64,000 nucleotides of DNA from Mycoplasmataceae bacterium. Lineage in GTDB: Bacteria; Bacillota_I; Bacilli_A; Mycoplasmatales; Mycoplasmoidaceae. A program made the translations under genes and the position numbers. How positions within the stretch are numbered: the stretch's first letter is position 1; every line of letters begins with the position of its first letter. Shown here one piece after another: positions 11,224 through 22,540 of this stretch. Where the stretch lies: NCBI GenBank assembly GCA_031261065.1, contig JAISKD010000001.1, positions 47,063 through 111,062 of the forward strand, read 5' to 3'. The notes under the pieces were generated by a model that worked only from the letters and a program-made list of their open reading frames with translations, had not been told where the DNA came from and did no database searches.

Positions 11224-13005
11224 CTAATTGTCTGCAAATTGACTGTTATATAACTCTTCATAAAAACCATGTTTCTTAATTAGTTGCTTATGACTTCCTT
11301 GCTCAATAATGTTACCATCTTTAAGAACTAAGATTATATCTGCGTTCTTAATAGTGGATAACCTATGAGCAATAACAAAGCTTGTTCTGCCCTTTATTAG
11401 TTTGTCCATGGCATCTTGAATCTTTTGTTCTGTTTGAGTATCAACGCTACTTGTAGCCTCATCTAAAATAATGAAAGGTGAATCTTGAAGAATTGCTCGC
11501 GCTATTGTCAATAATTGTTTTTCACCAACAGATAATGTCGAACTTTCATTAAGAACTGTTTTGTATCCATCTGGCAATGTTTTAATAACGTGATCAATGT
11601 TAGCAACCTTACATGCAGCAACAAGTTTCTTTTTAGAAACATCAGGCGTTGTATATATGATGTTCTCTTTTATGGTTCCTTCAAAGGTTCATGAATCTTG
11701 TAGAACCATACCGAATAATTTACGTACATCTTCACGCTTGATTTCTTTAATGTTGACTCCATCTACTCTAATGCTTCCTGAGTTTAGTTCATAGAAACGC
11801 ATCAGCAAATTAACAATGGTTGTCTTACCTGAACCAGTTGGTCCAACAATGGCAACCTTTGAACCCTTCTTAATTTTAAGATTAAAATCATGAATAATTT
11901 CTTTACCTGGGTCATAACCAAATCTAACATGGTGGAATTGGATATTACCTTTTGGTTTCTTGATAACCTTAGTAATAGTACTTTCATCTCATTCTTCTTC
12001 AGCATCGAGTAATTCGAATATACGACGGGCTCCACCAAGGGCTGTTTGCAACGTACTAATATTACCGGCAATTGTTGACAAAGGATTTTGCAATTGTCCC
12101 ACGAACATAATAAATGATGGAATTAAAACTAATGATTGTGGATCATGTTTCGCCATCAAGGCAGCAACGAAGGCAATACCAACATATCCTAGATTTCCAG
12201 TGAATGACATGATTGGTTGAAATAAACCTGAGAAGAAGTTAACTAGTACTCATGATTTTCTCAATTCATTATTAGCTTCTGAGAAAACTTTAGTTTCCTT
12301 CTTTTGCGTGTTGAATATACGCATTACACTTAAACCTGAATATACTTCTTCAAGTTTTCCTGTAACAGCACCTAGATATTTTTGTCTTGACTTATAATGT
12401 TTGTCAGACTTCTTAGCTACAAGAGCCATTAATGCAAATCCGCAAGGTAATGTTACAAGTGATACTAATGATAGTTGTCAACTACTAATAAACATGGCAA
12501 TAAGTAAAGCTACAAGTAAGACTACTGCATTAACAATACTTGCAAGAGCAGAAGCTGAACTTTCTCCAACATCTGATGCATCGTTTGATAAACGTGATGA
12601 TAAGTCACCGATAGTTGTTTTATCATAACGTTTAAGTGGTATCTTGTCAAACTTCTCAGTCATTTCCTTACGTAATACACTCGCTATTTTCTGAGCGTAT
12701 ACAGCCATGAAAACAAATAACAGTGTTTGACAAATATTACCAGCAACTAAGAAAATAATAATAATTAGTCCTTCAGTAATAATTTTATTAATTGCTACAT
12801 TACTAGTCTGAAATAAATCAGAAATATCTTGAACAAATGTTTTAAGTAGGAAAGGCGACAAAGCAACTAGTACACAACCGATTGAAGAGATGACAAATAA
12901 AAGCACCATGTACCACTTATAAGGACGGAAGTATTTTCATAGCTTTTTAATTAGTTGTTTTGTTTCGCCTTTTTCAAAGGTTACTTTTTTACGCATTGGC
13001 GGCAT
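11224..13005 (-). CDS. ABC exporter half-transporter, subunit B
   Basis: A 593-residue multidrug/lipid-type ABC exporter with an N-terminal six-helix membrane domain and a C-terminal ATPase domain. The ATPase has the signature LSVGEKQ, Walker B with catalytic Glu ([11 protein letters not shown]) and the H-loop (IAHRLSTI). It is the partner of the half-transporter just upstream; their reading frames overlap by 17 bp. The ATG at 13005 is preferred over the one at 12996 because GAAAGGAGGT lies 5 bases before it, one of the few strong Shine-Dalgarno sequences in the window. The substrate cannot be read from sequence. Confidence 0.92.
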
Positions 13006-14803
13006 GTTCTACCTCCTTTCTTGTCATTTGAGAAAGAGCAATATCTCTATATTCCTTGCATTTATTTAATAAATGCTTATGAGTTCCGTGTCCTACTATT
13101 TTACCAGAACTGATAACCAATATTTGGTTAGCATCTTTAATAGTGGATATTCTCTGACCAACTATGATCTTAGTAACATCTGTTAATTTTTCACTAATTG
13201 CTTTTCTTAGTGTTTGATCTGTCTTCATATCTAATGCACTGAAAGAGTCATCAAACACAAGTATTTCTGGTTTTACAGCAATTGCACGAGCAATTGCAAT
13301 TCTTTGTTTCTGTCCACCTGATAAGTTTGTAGCATTTTGGGTAACAACAGTTTTGAACTTATTTGGTTGTTTATTAATAAACTCAGTTGATTGAGAAATT
13401 TCGGCCGCTCATTCAACTCTTTGCTTTTTCTCTTTTTCATCTATGCCTTCTAAACCATAAGCAATGTTGTCTTCAATAGATGCATTAAAAAGGAAAGCTT
13501 TTTGTGGAACGATACATAATTTCTTTGCTAAATCATATTCACTAATATTTTTAATATTTAGACCATCAATTTCAACTGAACCTTTAGTAACATCGTACAT
13601 TCTAAAAAGCAAGTTTATAATTGTAGATTTTCCAGAACCTGTATGTCCTATAATTGCAAGTGTTTCACCTTTCTTAATATCAAAGTTAAGATCATCGAGG
13701 ACCTTATCTTCTGCCCCACCATATTTAAAATCTACATTTTTAAATGAAACACTACCTTCTGAACTGAAAGTACCTGTAGTTTCTTGAGAGTATGACATAT
13801 CAGGAACTGCAGCAAATACTTCTTTAACTCTCTTTGACGAAGCCATAGATTGTGGAACAATAATTAGTAGCATTATTGTTCTAATGAATGCAAATGTAAT
13901 AATTTGTCCTAACATCATGTATGTCATAATACTTGACATAACTGCTGGACTAGAACCAACATCACCTCAACTAAATAGAAGTGCAGCAACTAAATATGTT
14001 AGAGGTGTAAGTAATGAAATTAAAATAGTTATTGTTCCAACCATTCCTTCCATATAAGAAATGGTGAACGAATTAAGTTTAGTAAGGTTATCGTTAATCT
14101 TTAAGAACTTTTGGTTTTCATATTTTTGAGCGTTAAATGCACGAACAACTCTAACTCCACCAATAATTTCTCGAGATGAGTTATTTAATTGATCTGTGGC
14201 TTTTTGTGTGGCTTTAAATTTTGGCAGAACAATTACAATGAAGATTGCCATTGCAACTACGATTGATATTATTATTCCCACTGATATTCATAATAGTTTA
14301 TTTAAAGATGAAAAGTCAGAACTTGTATACTTAGAATCCGTTAATGCTACTATTATTCCTCCAGCAGCAGTTGCCGGTGCAGCAATAAATAAAACCAAGA
14401 ATGACCTAAATGTCTTTTGCATTTTAGTAATATCATTTGTGTTTCTTGTCAATAAACTAGGGATTGTAAATCTGCTTATTTCCCTAAGTGAAAGTTTATT
14501 GACATGTTCAAACATCTTATTACTTAAATAATAAGAGTAATTGGCCGCTATGTAACTTGCTGCCAGTCCCACAAGCACCAGACAGGCACATGAACCAACA
14601 GTGTATGCGAGCATAATTACAGACTTAATTGTTATTTGATAATATGATGGTTCTATTCCTGGTCCTTGTGCGAATAATCCCATTAAGTCGTTTAGTTTGC
14701 TAGGAAGGAAAATATCGAAATAAACTTCTCCTACAACCAAACAAATAAGTACTGCGAATACGAAGAAATCCTTTGGTTTGAGAAATTTTATAAATCTAAA
14801 CAT
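12989..14803 (-). CDS. ABC exporter half-transporter, subunit A, with degenerate catalytic site
   Basis: A 604-residue ABC exporter half with six-helix membrane domain and ATPase domain: Walker [10 protein letters not shown], signature NLSGGQKQR, then [11 protein letters not shown]. The residue after the Walker B Asp is Asp, not Glu, and the H-loop His is Gln (VGQRISTI). The partner subunit has the canonical Glu and His. This one-active, one-degenerate pattern is typical of heterodimeric exporters such as BmrCD or TM287/288. It overlaps dnaX upstream by 8 bp and the partner downstream by 17 bp, so all three are probably co-translated. Confidence 0.92.
13011..13020 (-). promoter_or_regulatory. 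strong ribosome binding site inside upstream ABC gene
   Basis: Minus-strand GAAAGGAGGT ends 5 bases before the ATG at 13005 and lies within the last codons of the upstream ABC subunit. It decides the start of the second half-transporter. It contrasts with the many SD-less starts elsewhere in the window. Confidence 0.8.
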
Positions 14804-16661
14804 TGTCGCTCTTTATTTGTTCAAATGCGGCAATTAATGGATTCTCATCATTTAAGATATCTTCGATGATTTTAATATCTGGTTCATCCAATTTATAAGT
14901 TGGCACACCATTTTTTAAAATCTGTTCTTTTTCATTTTTATCAATGCCTACTACGAAATATGGTTTACCGGCTATGTCTTTTATATTTTTAAGAAATTCT
15001 TTATCAATAAATCTATGGTTAAAATTTTGTGCATCTATTTCATCATCAAAAAATATGATCATTCCATTTTCAGATGCAACAAAAACACATTCACATATCG
15101 CCATTTCAGAAAGTAGATTATCGGACTTAGATTTAATTTTATTTAATAAATCATTAGCAAAGTTAATATGTTTTTTACCTTCTTTATTTTTCATTAATTC
15201 TGCAAAATTAGAAAGTATAGCATCGTGAATTTCTTTTTTAGTAATGTTTATTTTTTCTCTAGTAACAACAGCAGATGGTTCAACTAATATTTTTTCTAAT
15301 TCTAGAATTTCCTTTGTTGGTTCTTTATTCTCAAGAATAATTTCTTTTGGTTTTGAGTTATTGTTTGCAAAAGAAATTTCGCTACACTTAAAAACATCAC
15401 GTGAATCAGGAAGACTTTCTACAATGTATGTAGCTGGTGCTTCAGGTTTAACCTCAGGTTTTATTTCATCATGTCAAACTACAGCTGGTTCAGTTTTAAT
15501 AGATTGAGTAACAACTTCTTTTGCTACAACTGGTTCGCTCTTAATAGGTTTAGCAACAACTTCTTTTGCTACAACGGGTTCAATACTAGTGAATACTGCA
15601 AATGAAGAAAAGACTGCAGTTTCAAAAACAAATGTTGTTTCAGAAGAAGTTTTAATTTTCATATAAGCTTCTTGTCAAATATTAATTAGTTTAATCGCTT
15701 GCTTTTCATCTAATGTAAAACTATTAACATTGTTAGCATTTAATTTTGATAACAATGATGAATCATTTGTTTGAATGAATACTAACTTATCGATTAGGAC
15801 TCCGATGATATCCATGGCAAGAATTGTGAAGTCAACACCTTTCTCAGAAAATTTTCTTATTAAATTAATTATATTTTTAGTGTCTTTTGCTTTAATTAAA
15901 TTAATAAGTTCAATTTTGTTTGAAGAATCAACAATACCGAAAATATCATTAAAATTTTCTTCAGATATCTCATCATCAGTGAATAATGAAAGTTGATCTA
16001 ACATACTTAATGAATCACGTGCTGCTCCATCAGATAGATCAACTATCTTATCAATTACTTTTTCACTTATTTTAATATTTTCTATTCCAGCAACCTTAGT
16101 GACAAGACCGTGTAACTCTTCATTACTTAATCTATTAAACCTAAATTCTTGACAACGAGATGAAATTGTTGATGGTATTTTATGTGCCTCTGTTGTTGCA
16201 AATATGAAAACAACATGACTTGGTGCTTCTTCTATAGTTTTAAGTAATGCTGCTCATGCATTTGAAGAAAGCATGTGAGCTTCATCAATAATATAAACTT
16301 TCTTTTTCAAACACATTGGAAGGAAATTAGAACTTTCAATAATATTTCTAATATCATCAACTCCGTTATTAGATGCAGCATCAAGTTCTAAGATATCAGA
16401 TGTTTGGTTTTCATTGATAGTTATGCAATTAGAACAATTGTTACATGCTTCACCATTGACAGGAGCTAAGCAGTTCAAAGCTTTAGCAAAGATTTTTGCT
16501 ATTGTTGTTTTACCAGTTCCTTTTGGACCAGCAAAAATATAGGAGTGACCAACCTTATCAAGTTTTATTGAATTTTGAAGGGTTTTAACTATATGTTTTT
16601 GTCCAACAATGTCCTCGAAACATTTTGGTCTATATTTTCTGTATAAGGCTTTATATGACAT
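14796..16661 (-). CDS. dnaX: DNA polymerase III subunit tau/gamma
   Basis: A 621-residue clamp-loader ATPase. It opens with MSYKALYRKYRP and Walker A (GPKGTGKTT). The four-Cys zinc module (CLAPVNGEACNNCSNC) and Walker B (YIIDEAHML) follow. The C-terminal third is a Lys/Asn/Glu-rich tail. It contains two near-identical copies of a 15-residue unit (EPVVAKEVVAKPIKS, EPVVAKEVVTQSIKT), probably a flexible tau-specific linker. Several TGA codons are read as Trp. It converges on no neighbour; its 3' end overlaps the ABC exporter gene by 8 bp. holB for the delta-prime subunit is also in this window (35512). The 84-bp gap to uvrA holds no clear terminator. Confidence 0.95.
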
Positions 16662-16745
16662 TTAGAAGTGATCCGTAATTAATGGTTAATTTTATTATAT
16701 AAAAATAATAATTTTGTGGATTATTTACCGGCAAATAAAGCACTT

Positions 16746-19577
16746 CTACTTCTTAAGAATTTTTTCTAGGTACTGAGCAGTATAAGACACATCAGATTTA
16801 GTGGCAACTTGTTCGGGTGTTCCGCTTGCCACAATTGTTCCACCGGCATCTCCACCATCGGGGCCCATATCGATGATATAATCTGCATTCTTTATGATAT
16901 CAAGGTTATGTTCAATAACGATTACTGTTGTTCCTTTATCAACAATTCTGTTTAGAACACCAATTAATTTAGCAATATCGTGAGTATGTAAACCAGTAGT
17001 TGGTTCATCAAGTATTAAAATCGTTTTTGGTGAAGCTTCCTTCTGCAAAAATTTAGCAAGTTTAACACGTTGTGCTTCTCCGCCCGATAAATTTGTAGCT
17101 AACGTGCTCAATTTTATATAGCCTAATCCAACATCATTCATTAGTTCAATTTTCCTACGGATATTTGGAATATTGCCGAAAAATTCTAATGCTTCAGCCA
17201 CACTCATTTCTAATACATCGTAAATAGATTTGCCTTTATATTTAATTGATAGTGTTTCATCATTATATTTTCGACCATTACACTCATCACATTTAATATA
17301 AACGTCAGGTAAGAAATGCATTTCTATTTTAATCACACCGTCACCTTGACACTTTTCACATCTACCACCAGGAACATTAAAAGAGAAACGAGATTTTTGG
17401 TATCCTCTAACTTTTGCTTCAGGTAGTTGTGCAAATAACTCCCTTATATCATCAAATACTCCGACGTATGTTGCAGGATTTGAACGTGGTGTTCTGCCAA
17501 TAGACTCTTGGGAAACACAGATAAGTTTATCGATACCGTTTATTCCAACAATAGATTTTATCGGTGCAGCCTTTGTATGAGGACTAAACAATATTTTCTC
17601 AATGTTTCTGGCAAATGTATCATTAACTAATGTTGATTTGCCTGAACCAGATACTCCGGTTACAACATTTAGTTTACCTAATGGTATAGTAAATTCTAAA
17701 TTCTTAAGATTATTACCTGTTGCACCTTTAATTGTGATCTTTTGCCCATTACCACTACGTCTAGATTTTGGCACAGGTATGCTTAGTTCGCCTGATAAAT
17801 ATTTACCAGTCAATGAGTTCTTATTTTTTAAAACTTCTTGAGGTGTACCTTGTGCCACAACTTTTCCACCTTCATGTCCTGCACCTGGTCCAATATCTAT
17901 AAGATAATCTGATTCCATCATGGTTTCTTCATCATGTTCAACAACGATAACAGAATTACCTAGATCTCTCATCTTTTTCATAGTTGCGATTAACTTTGCA
18001 TTATCTTTTTGGTGAAGTCCAATTGATGGTTCATCTAAAACATATAGAATTCCTGTTAATGATGAACCAATTTGGGCGGCCAAACGAATACGTTGTGCTT
18101 CGCCACCAGAAAGACTAGCAGCAATTCTGGATAAAGTTAAGTAACCTAACCCAACATTGTCTAAAAAAGTTAATCTATCTACTACTTCTTTTAGTGCAAG
18201 ATTAGCTATTTTAGCATCTTGTTCAGAAAGTTTAAGATTTAGAAAGAAATTTATACATTCTTTAATAGATAATTCTGTAACATCGTAAATGTCTTTATCG
18301 TTGATTTTAACAGATAATGCAGCACTAGACAATTTTTTACCTTTACAAACATTACATGTGATCTCAGACATGTACTTAGAATAAAATTGTCGTGCCATTT
18401 CAGAAGAAGTCTCTAAATGTTTCCTCTTAACCATTTCAAGAACACCTTCAACATAATCATATTTTTCATATTTATTGCCACTTGATGAGGTCATATTAAC
18501 CTTTATTGGTTCTTCACTACCTTCAAAGATGATCTTTAGTTCGTGCTTTGTGAATTCACCAAGAGGTTTATCTTTATCGATTTTATAATGTTTTAAAATA
18601 GAGTCGAATCTTTGTCAGTCTAAAGAAGTTGTATTTACGGTGTTCTTAAAGTAGTCAAGTCCGCCATCATTTATGCTGAGTGTTTTGTCAGGAATCATTT
18701 TATCTGGATCCGGTTCATATGTAAAACCAAGGCCTTTACAATGCTGACATGCTCCAGTTGGTGAGTTAAACGAAAAAAGTCTAGGTTCCATTTCTGGTAT
18801 AACAAAACCACACACTTTACATGAGTGAGATTTAGAATATAAAGTCTCTATTTCGTTTTTAATAACCAAGACTTTACCATTAGAATACTTGACAGCTGTT
18901 TCAATTGCTTCCGCTATTCTTGTTTTAGTTTCAGAATCTTTATGAGCAACTATACGGTCAATAATAATATCGATATCATGGAACTTATTTTTATCTAATT
19001 CAATTTCATCATCTAGAGACAAAGAAACTTGGTCTATTCTTACACGTAAAAATCCTTCTCTTTTTAACTTCTCTAACTCGTTCTTAAAGGTTCCTTTCTC
19101 ATGATGCATGTAAGGCGCGAGTATCTGCAGCTTATCCGCGTCATTAAAATCTTCTACGATTTTATCCAGTATCTGTTTTTCTGTTAATGTTTCTATTTTA
19201 CCATGACCATTAGGACAGTATGGCGTTCCGATACGAGCAAATAGAATTCTTAGGAAGTCATATATCTCTGTTGTTGTACCAACTGTTGAACGTGGGTTAT
19301 GTGATGTTGTTTTTTGATCAATTGAAATAGCTGGTGATAATCCTTCTATTGAATCAACATCAGCTTTTTCGTTGCCTCCTAAAAACTGTCTAGCATATGA
19401 TGAAAGTGATTCTAAATATTTTCGTTGACCTTCAGCATATATCGTATTGAAAGCTAGAGATGATTTTCCACTTCCTGATAAACCTGTAATGATGACAAGT
19501 TTATTTTTAGGGATATCAACATCTATATTTTTAAGATTGTTTTCTCTAGCTCCTCTTACGGCAATTACATCTTCCAT
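16746..19577 (-). CDS. uvrA: UvrABC nucleotide excision repair subunit A
   Basis: A 943-residue UvrA, the damage-recognition ATPase of nucleotide excision repair. It has two ABC modules: an N-terminal Walker [10 protein letters not shown] and a C-terminal GVSGSGKST, each with a signature LSGGEAQR. The two family zinc-finger regions are present (CKVCG with CQHCKG, and CEKCQG with CDECNG), as is the block [12 protein letters not shown]. Two long stretches join through one in-frame TGA at 18615. Length matches the family (about 940-950). The start is preceded by TATATA-rich sequence. A 180-bp gap to the next gene on the left strand side has nothing I can name. Confidence 0.97.
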
Positions 19578-19756
19578 AATCTATATAGTTATACTATATT
19601 TATTTTAGTGCCTAAAGCCCGTATCTAACTAAATAGTGCCTATTAAGACAATCGTTCAGATCTGATTGTAATGTTAATTACAAGATTCGGAAATATACTC
19701 AACAGCCGATTTATAATGTGTATTTACACTTAAATATAAACCAAGTGAAGAGTGAC

Positions 19757-20737
19757 CTATAGTTTTATCTTTTGAATAAACTGATAGAACTTTTTATTAA
19801 AGTGAATGGCGTGATCCTTATTTGGTACTCTTATGTAATCATTAATTTCACTTTTAAGAATTTCGTCATTTTTATCATATTCAAAGACTAAAGTGAAAAT
19901 CTCGATAAATAAAATATATTTCATAATATCGTATTCTGAACCATATTTGGATACATGGCCCCTAAACACACGTCTTGTATCGAAACTAAATGGTTCGTCA
20001 TCCTTAACTGGTGTGAAGAGAATATTTTTCTTTTCACTGGCACTAAGTTCAGGTTTTGAAGATAAAGCTTCATTAAATTCCTTTACTCTTTGTTTGTAAA
20101 CATTTTGCAAGTAACCAATATATTCTTCTATCTTGTCATATTCAAAATAAACATATCTTTTAAAATACTCCATATCTCTATCAGAAAGTTTTTCATAGAA
20201 GAGAGGCAACACAATACCTCACAATAAGAAAATAAATGCTGTGACACATTCGAACAATAATATCTTGGTGTCAGCATATCATGCACGATCTGCATCATGT
20301 CATCCTAATATTATTGGAGCAGCTGCACCAAGAATACTTATAATGAAGTCTGAAGCACCAACTATTATGGCACACTTGTTGATGATATCTTTCGATCCAA
20401 CTAATATAGGTAGATGTATTTGTATTCTAGCATGTGCCTTTAAGAACCTTACATTTATAAAAACAAGTACAGCGATACTAGCGATAAACGTTGCAACCAA
20501 TGAAGTTAAAAAGATTCAAATGTAAGGATTCTTCTCATTATAACCGTGAGCATTAAATATTTGCACGTATTCATTAGGGAACGTGTAAATAAATATAAGG
20601 GTTAGACATGCCATTAATAATACAAAGGAAGTACCTATTACATAGACTGTGCTATCTTTCTTTTTATTTTCAAGAGCTCTAGCATAAGACTTTATCTCGT
20701 CATTAAGCCTTTTCTTACTAATAATATTATTAACCAT
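19757..20737 (-). CDS. membrane protein of unknown function
   Basis: A 326-residue protein joined across two in-frame TGA (Trp) codons. About four membrane segments lie in the N-terminal half: near residues 32-54, 76-98, 115-140 and 158-175. The C-terminal half is charged, with many Tyr, Lys and Glu, and is probably cytoplasmic. I do not recognise the family. TATAAT lies 7 bases before the ATG, consistent with a near-leaderless transcript. It is followed upstream by another small membrane protein of unknown function, and the two may be related in role. Confidence 0.75.
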
Positions 20738-20744
20738 TAACTAT

Positions 20745-20750
20745 ATTATA
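20745..20750 (-). promoter_or_regulatory. -10 hexamer TATAAT, 7 bases before a start codon
   Basis: A perfect TATAAT on the minus strand with 7 bases between it and the ATG at 20737. It belongs to the set of leaderless-type starts described in the findings. Confidence 0.6.
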
Positions 20751-20777
20751 GAAAAGCAATAATGCGCGTATAGATAT

Positions 20778-21122
20778 CTACGCCTTTTTAGATGTAATAA
20801 TAAGGATAGATGAATATCAAGTAGCTTGGTTAGCTAACGGTATTAAACCATAAATGCATTGAAATTTATAGTCCTTACGTTCAGAAAAGTGTTCTCTCTC
20901 CTTAATAAATAGAAATATAGAGAAAAGGGCACCAAAAATGTAAAGGAAAGCAAATAAGGTGATACCTAACTTAAATAATATTTCACCGTCTTGTTTGTTA
21001 TCGTTTGAACTTCCATTACACCAGATAACTATACCAGCTATTCATAAAACAACCGATACTATTTCTAAAATTAGTATTGCTAGATTATATCAAGCGAATG
21101 TTTTAATTGAAGGTCGAGACAT
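20778..21122 (-). CDS. small membrane protein of unknown function
   Basis: A 114-residue protein visible only when TGA is Trp (three such codons). It begins MSRPSIKTFAWYN and ends at TAG. Two strong hydrophobic segments (about residues 13-37 and 54-75) are separated by a polar Asn/Asp-rich loop. A weaker third segment lies near the C-terminus. I do not recognise the family. The start lies 7 bp after the stop of the Lys-rich protein gene, so the two are probably co-transcribed. The gap to the next membrane protein gene is 40 bp. Confidence 0.65.
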
Positions 21123-21129
21123 TGTAGAA

Positions 21130-21426
21130 CTATCTACCTAATAATTTGTGTAGTTTGTCTATTTCTTTTCTTAAATCAGCTAATAACTTATCTTGGTTCT
21201 TAATTGTAACATCCTTGATGATTTCGTTTTTACCTGTTTTAATAGTTAAAAGAAGATCAGCGTAGATCTTTTGTACTGTTTTAAGGTTCTTTTCAACACT
21301 AGCCTTGTCAATAGTAGTTGTCTTCACAACTTTTGCTGATTTCTTTGCTACTGGTTTAGATACTTTCTTAGAAGCAGCTTTTTTTGTTTTTTTAATTTTC
21401 TTATCTTTTATATTTTTCTTTGCCAT
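21130..21426 (-). CDS. small basic Lys-rich protein
   Basis: A 98-residue protein. The first 45 residues are a Lys/Ala/Val-rich tail of histone-H1-like character (KKAASKKVSKP, AKKSAKVVK). The last 50 look like two amphipathic helices ending LRKEIDKLHKLLGR. This could bind nucleic acid, but I recognise no family. The frame continues upstream to an ATG at 21549. I chose the ATG at 21426 because TATAAT lies exactly 6 bases before it, the spacing seen at many other genes here, and because the basic tail starts there. Confidence 0.65.
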   Translation of the reverse strand: MAKKNIKDKKIKKTKKAASKKVSKPVAKKSAKVVKTTTIDKASVEKNLKTVQKIYADLLLTIKTGKNEIIKDVTIKNQDKLLADLRKEIDKLHKLLGR

Positions 21427-21432
21427 ACCTTT

Positions 21433-21438
21433 ATTATA
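21433..21438 (-). promoter_or_regulatory. -10 hexamer TATAAT with 6-base spacing to ATG
   Basis: TATAAT then AAAGGT then the ATG at 21426 on the minus strand. The spacing places the predicted transcription start at or next to the A of the ATG and supports the short form of the Lys-rich protein. Confidence 0.65.
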
Positions 21439-21762
21439 TATATAGTGCAGGGCAGGTGTGAAAAAGTCACTTAACCTTCTGAAAAAATATCGAAAATTCT
21501 TAATAACTAAATGTAATATTTTTAAGTTTTCACCTATAGAATTTTGCAATATATGGTGCTTTTTTCGAAAAATATATACTATGTATATCTAAAAAATATT
21601 TTAAGTTTTTTGTTTTTGTTTGTATAAAACCAATGTAAATTAAAACATATGAAACACTCTTTGTACTGGATTAATAAGAATTCTCTGGCAATAACATGCT
21701 CTAGATTTTTTGCAGTCGGAAAAGTTTGTGCTCGTGGTATTAATTCCTCATTTCTAATATAG

Positions 21763-21818
21763 ATTGAATCAGATTTAATATAGCGAGCCTAAATAAGTTC
21801 ATATATTAAGATTCAATC
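21763..21818 (+). repeat. inverted repeat, possible RNA hairpin
   Basis: GATTGAATC (21763-21771) and GATTCAATC (21810-21818) are perfect 9-bp inverted arms. TTAAT just inside the left arm can pair with ATTAA just inside the right arm. It lies in the gene-free stretch upstream of the mini-ORF repeat array and could be the structured 5' part of the same transcript. No known RNA family is recognised. Confidence 0.4.
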
Positions 21819-21869
21819 AACTATATATACAATCAACATAAATAAACAACATAAATAAAAAGGAGCATA

Positions 21870-22350
21870 TTGCCATGAAAGCATATACATACACATAACA
21901 TAAATTTTTAAATAATAAAATCATTCTCATTCACAAAACATAAAACATAAATTTCTCTCATTCACATACAAAACAACTATGAAAAACTATAAATATACAC
22001 ACCCATAACATAAAAATAATAAACTCTTATTCACATATACATAAAAAATAAACAAACGGCCAACTGGTCAAAACTAATTATGAAACAATATCAATATACA
22101 TATCATTAACATAAAAATAATAAATTAAAAACTATAAACTCTACACACAAAACAATTATGAAAAACTATAAATATACACACCCATAACATAAAAATAATA
22201 AATTAAAAACTATAAGCTCTACACACAAAACAAACTATGAAACAATATCAATATACACATCTATAACAGAAAACTAAATAAAACTTAACATACAACTCAA
22301 AACAAATAAATTAACTATGAAACAATATCAATATACATATCAATAACCTA
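21870..22350 (+). repeat. tandem repeats of about 79 bp, each with a mini-ORF
   Basis: The units share ACAAACTATGAAACAATATC-like and AACATAAAAATAATAAA-like blocks. Six short ORFs start at 21875, 21979, 22080, 22158, 22237 and 22317; start-to-start distances are 104, 101, 78, 79 and 80 bp. The peptides are MKAYTYT, MKNYKYTHP (twice), MKQYQYTYH, MKQYQYTHL and MKQYQYTYQ. The first ORF has AAAAAGGAG 9 bases upstream, a good ribosome binding site; the others have none. The plus strand is very A/C-rich and almost free of G, so an RNA from it would be unstructured. A terminator follows at 22406. The stretch 21427-21640 upstream holds only AT-rich sequence with a possible -10 (TATAAA near 21623). Confidence 0.6.
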
Positions 22351-22405
22351 ATGTCAAATACTATATTTAAGAAGCTTGTGCTCAATAATAAGAAAGTCAT
22401 GAAAT

Positions 22406-22435
22406 AAGAAGTCCTTTAAATCGGGGACTTCTTTT
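22406..22435 (+). terminator. intrinsic terminator after the repeat array
   Basis: AAGAAGTCC (22406-22414) pairs with GGACTTCTT (22425-22433), followed by TT and a pyrimidine-rich tail. It points to a plus-strand transcript covering the mini-ORF repeats. Confidence 0.7.
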
Positions 22436-22483
22436 CATTTATAAAGGATGATCGTGATTATCCAGTTGAATATCTTATTGAAG

Positions 22484-22521
22484 AATAATACCTTATCCTG
22501 CAGTCAGAATAAGGTATTATT
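22484..22521. terminator. bidirectional terminator hairpin downstream of rplA
   Basis: AATAATACCTTAT (22484-22496) and ATAAGGTATTATT (22509-22521) form a 13-bp stem with a 12-nt loop. It sits 20 bp past the rplA stop and can end transcription of rplK-rplA on the minus strand; the arms are T-rich in both directions. Confidence 0.75.
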
Positions 22522-22540
22522 TTCTATATTAAGGATTTAA

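Noticed and set aside
16664..16747. Terminator between dnaX and uvrA from AGAAGTG/CACTTCT
   Set aside because: The 7-bp arms are 70 bases apart and no T run follows; too weak.
21649..21744. 31-codon plus-strand ORF with a TATAAA upstream
   Set aside because: No ribosome binding site, no recognisable protein and codon use unlike the neighbours; could be chance in a gene-free stretch.
21870..22350. CRISPR array
   Set aside because: Repeat units are adjacent and diverged with no unique spacers, and no cas genes are nearby.
21550..22540. Replication origin
   Set aside because: No cluster of DnaA boxes (TTATCCACA) and no dnaA or dnaN next to it.
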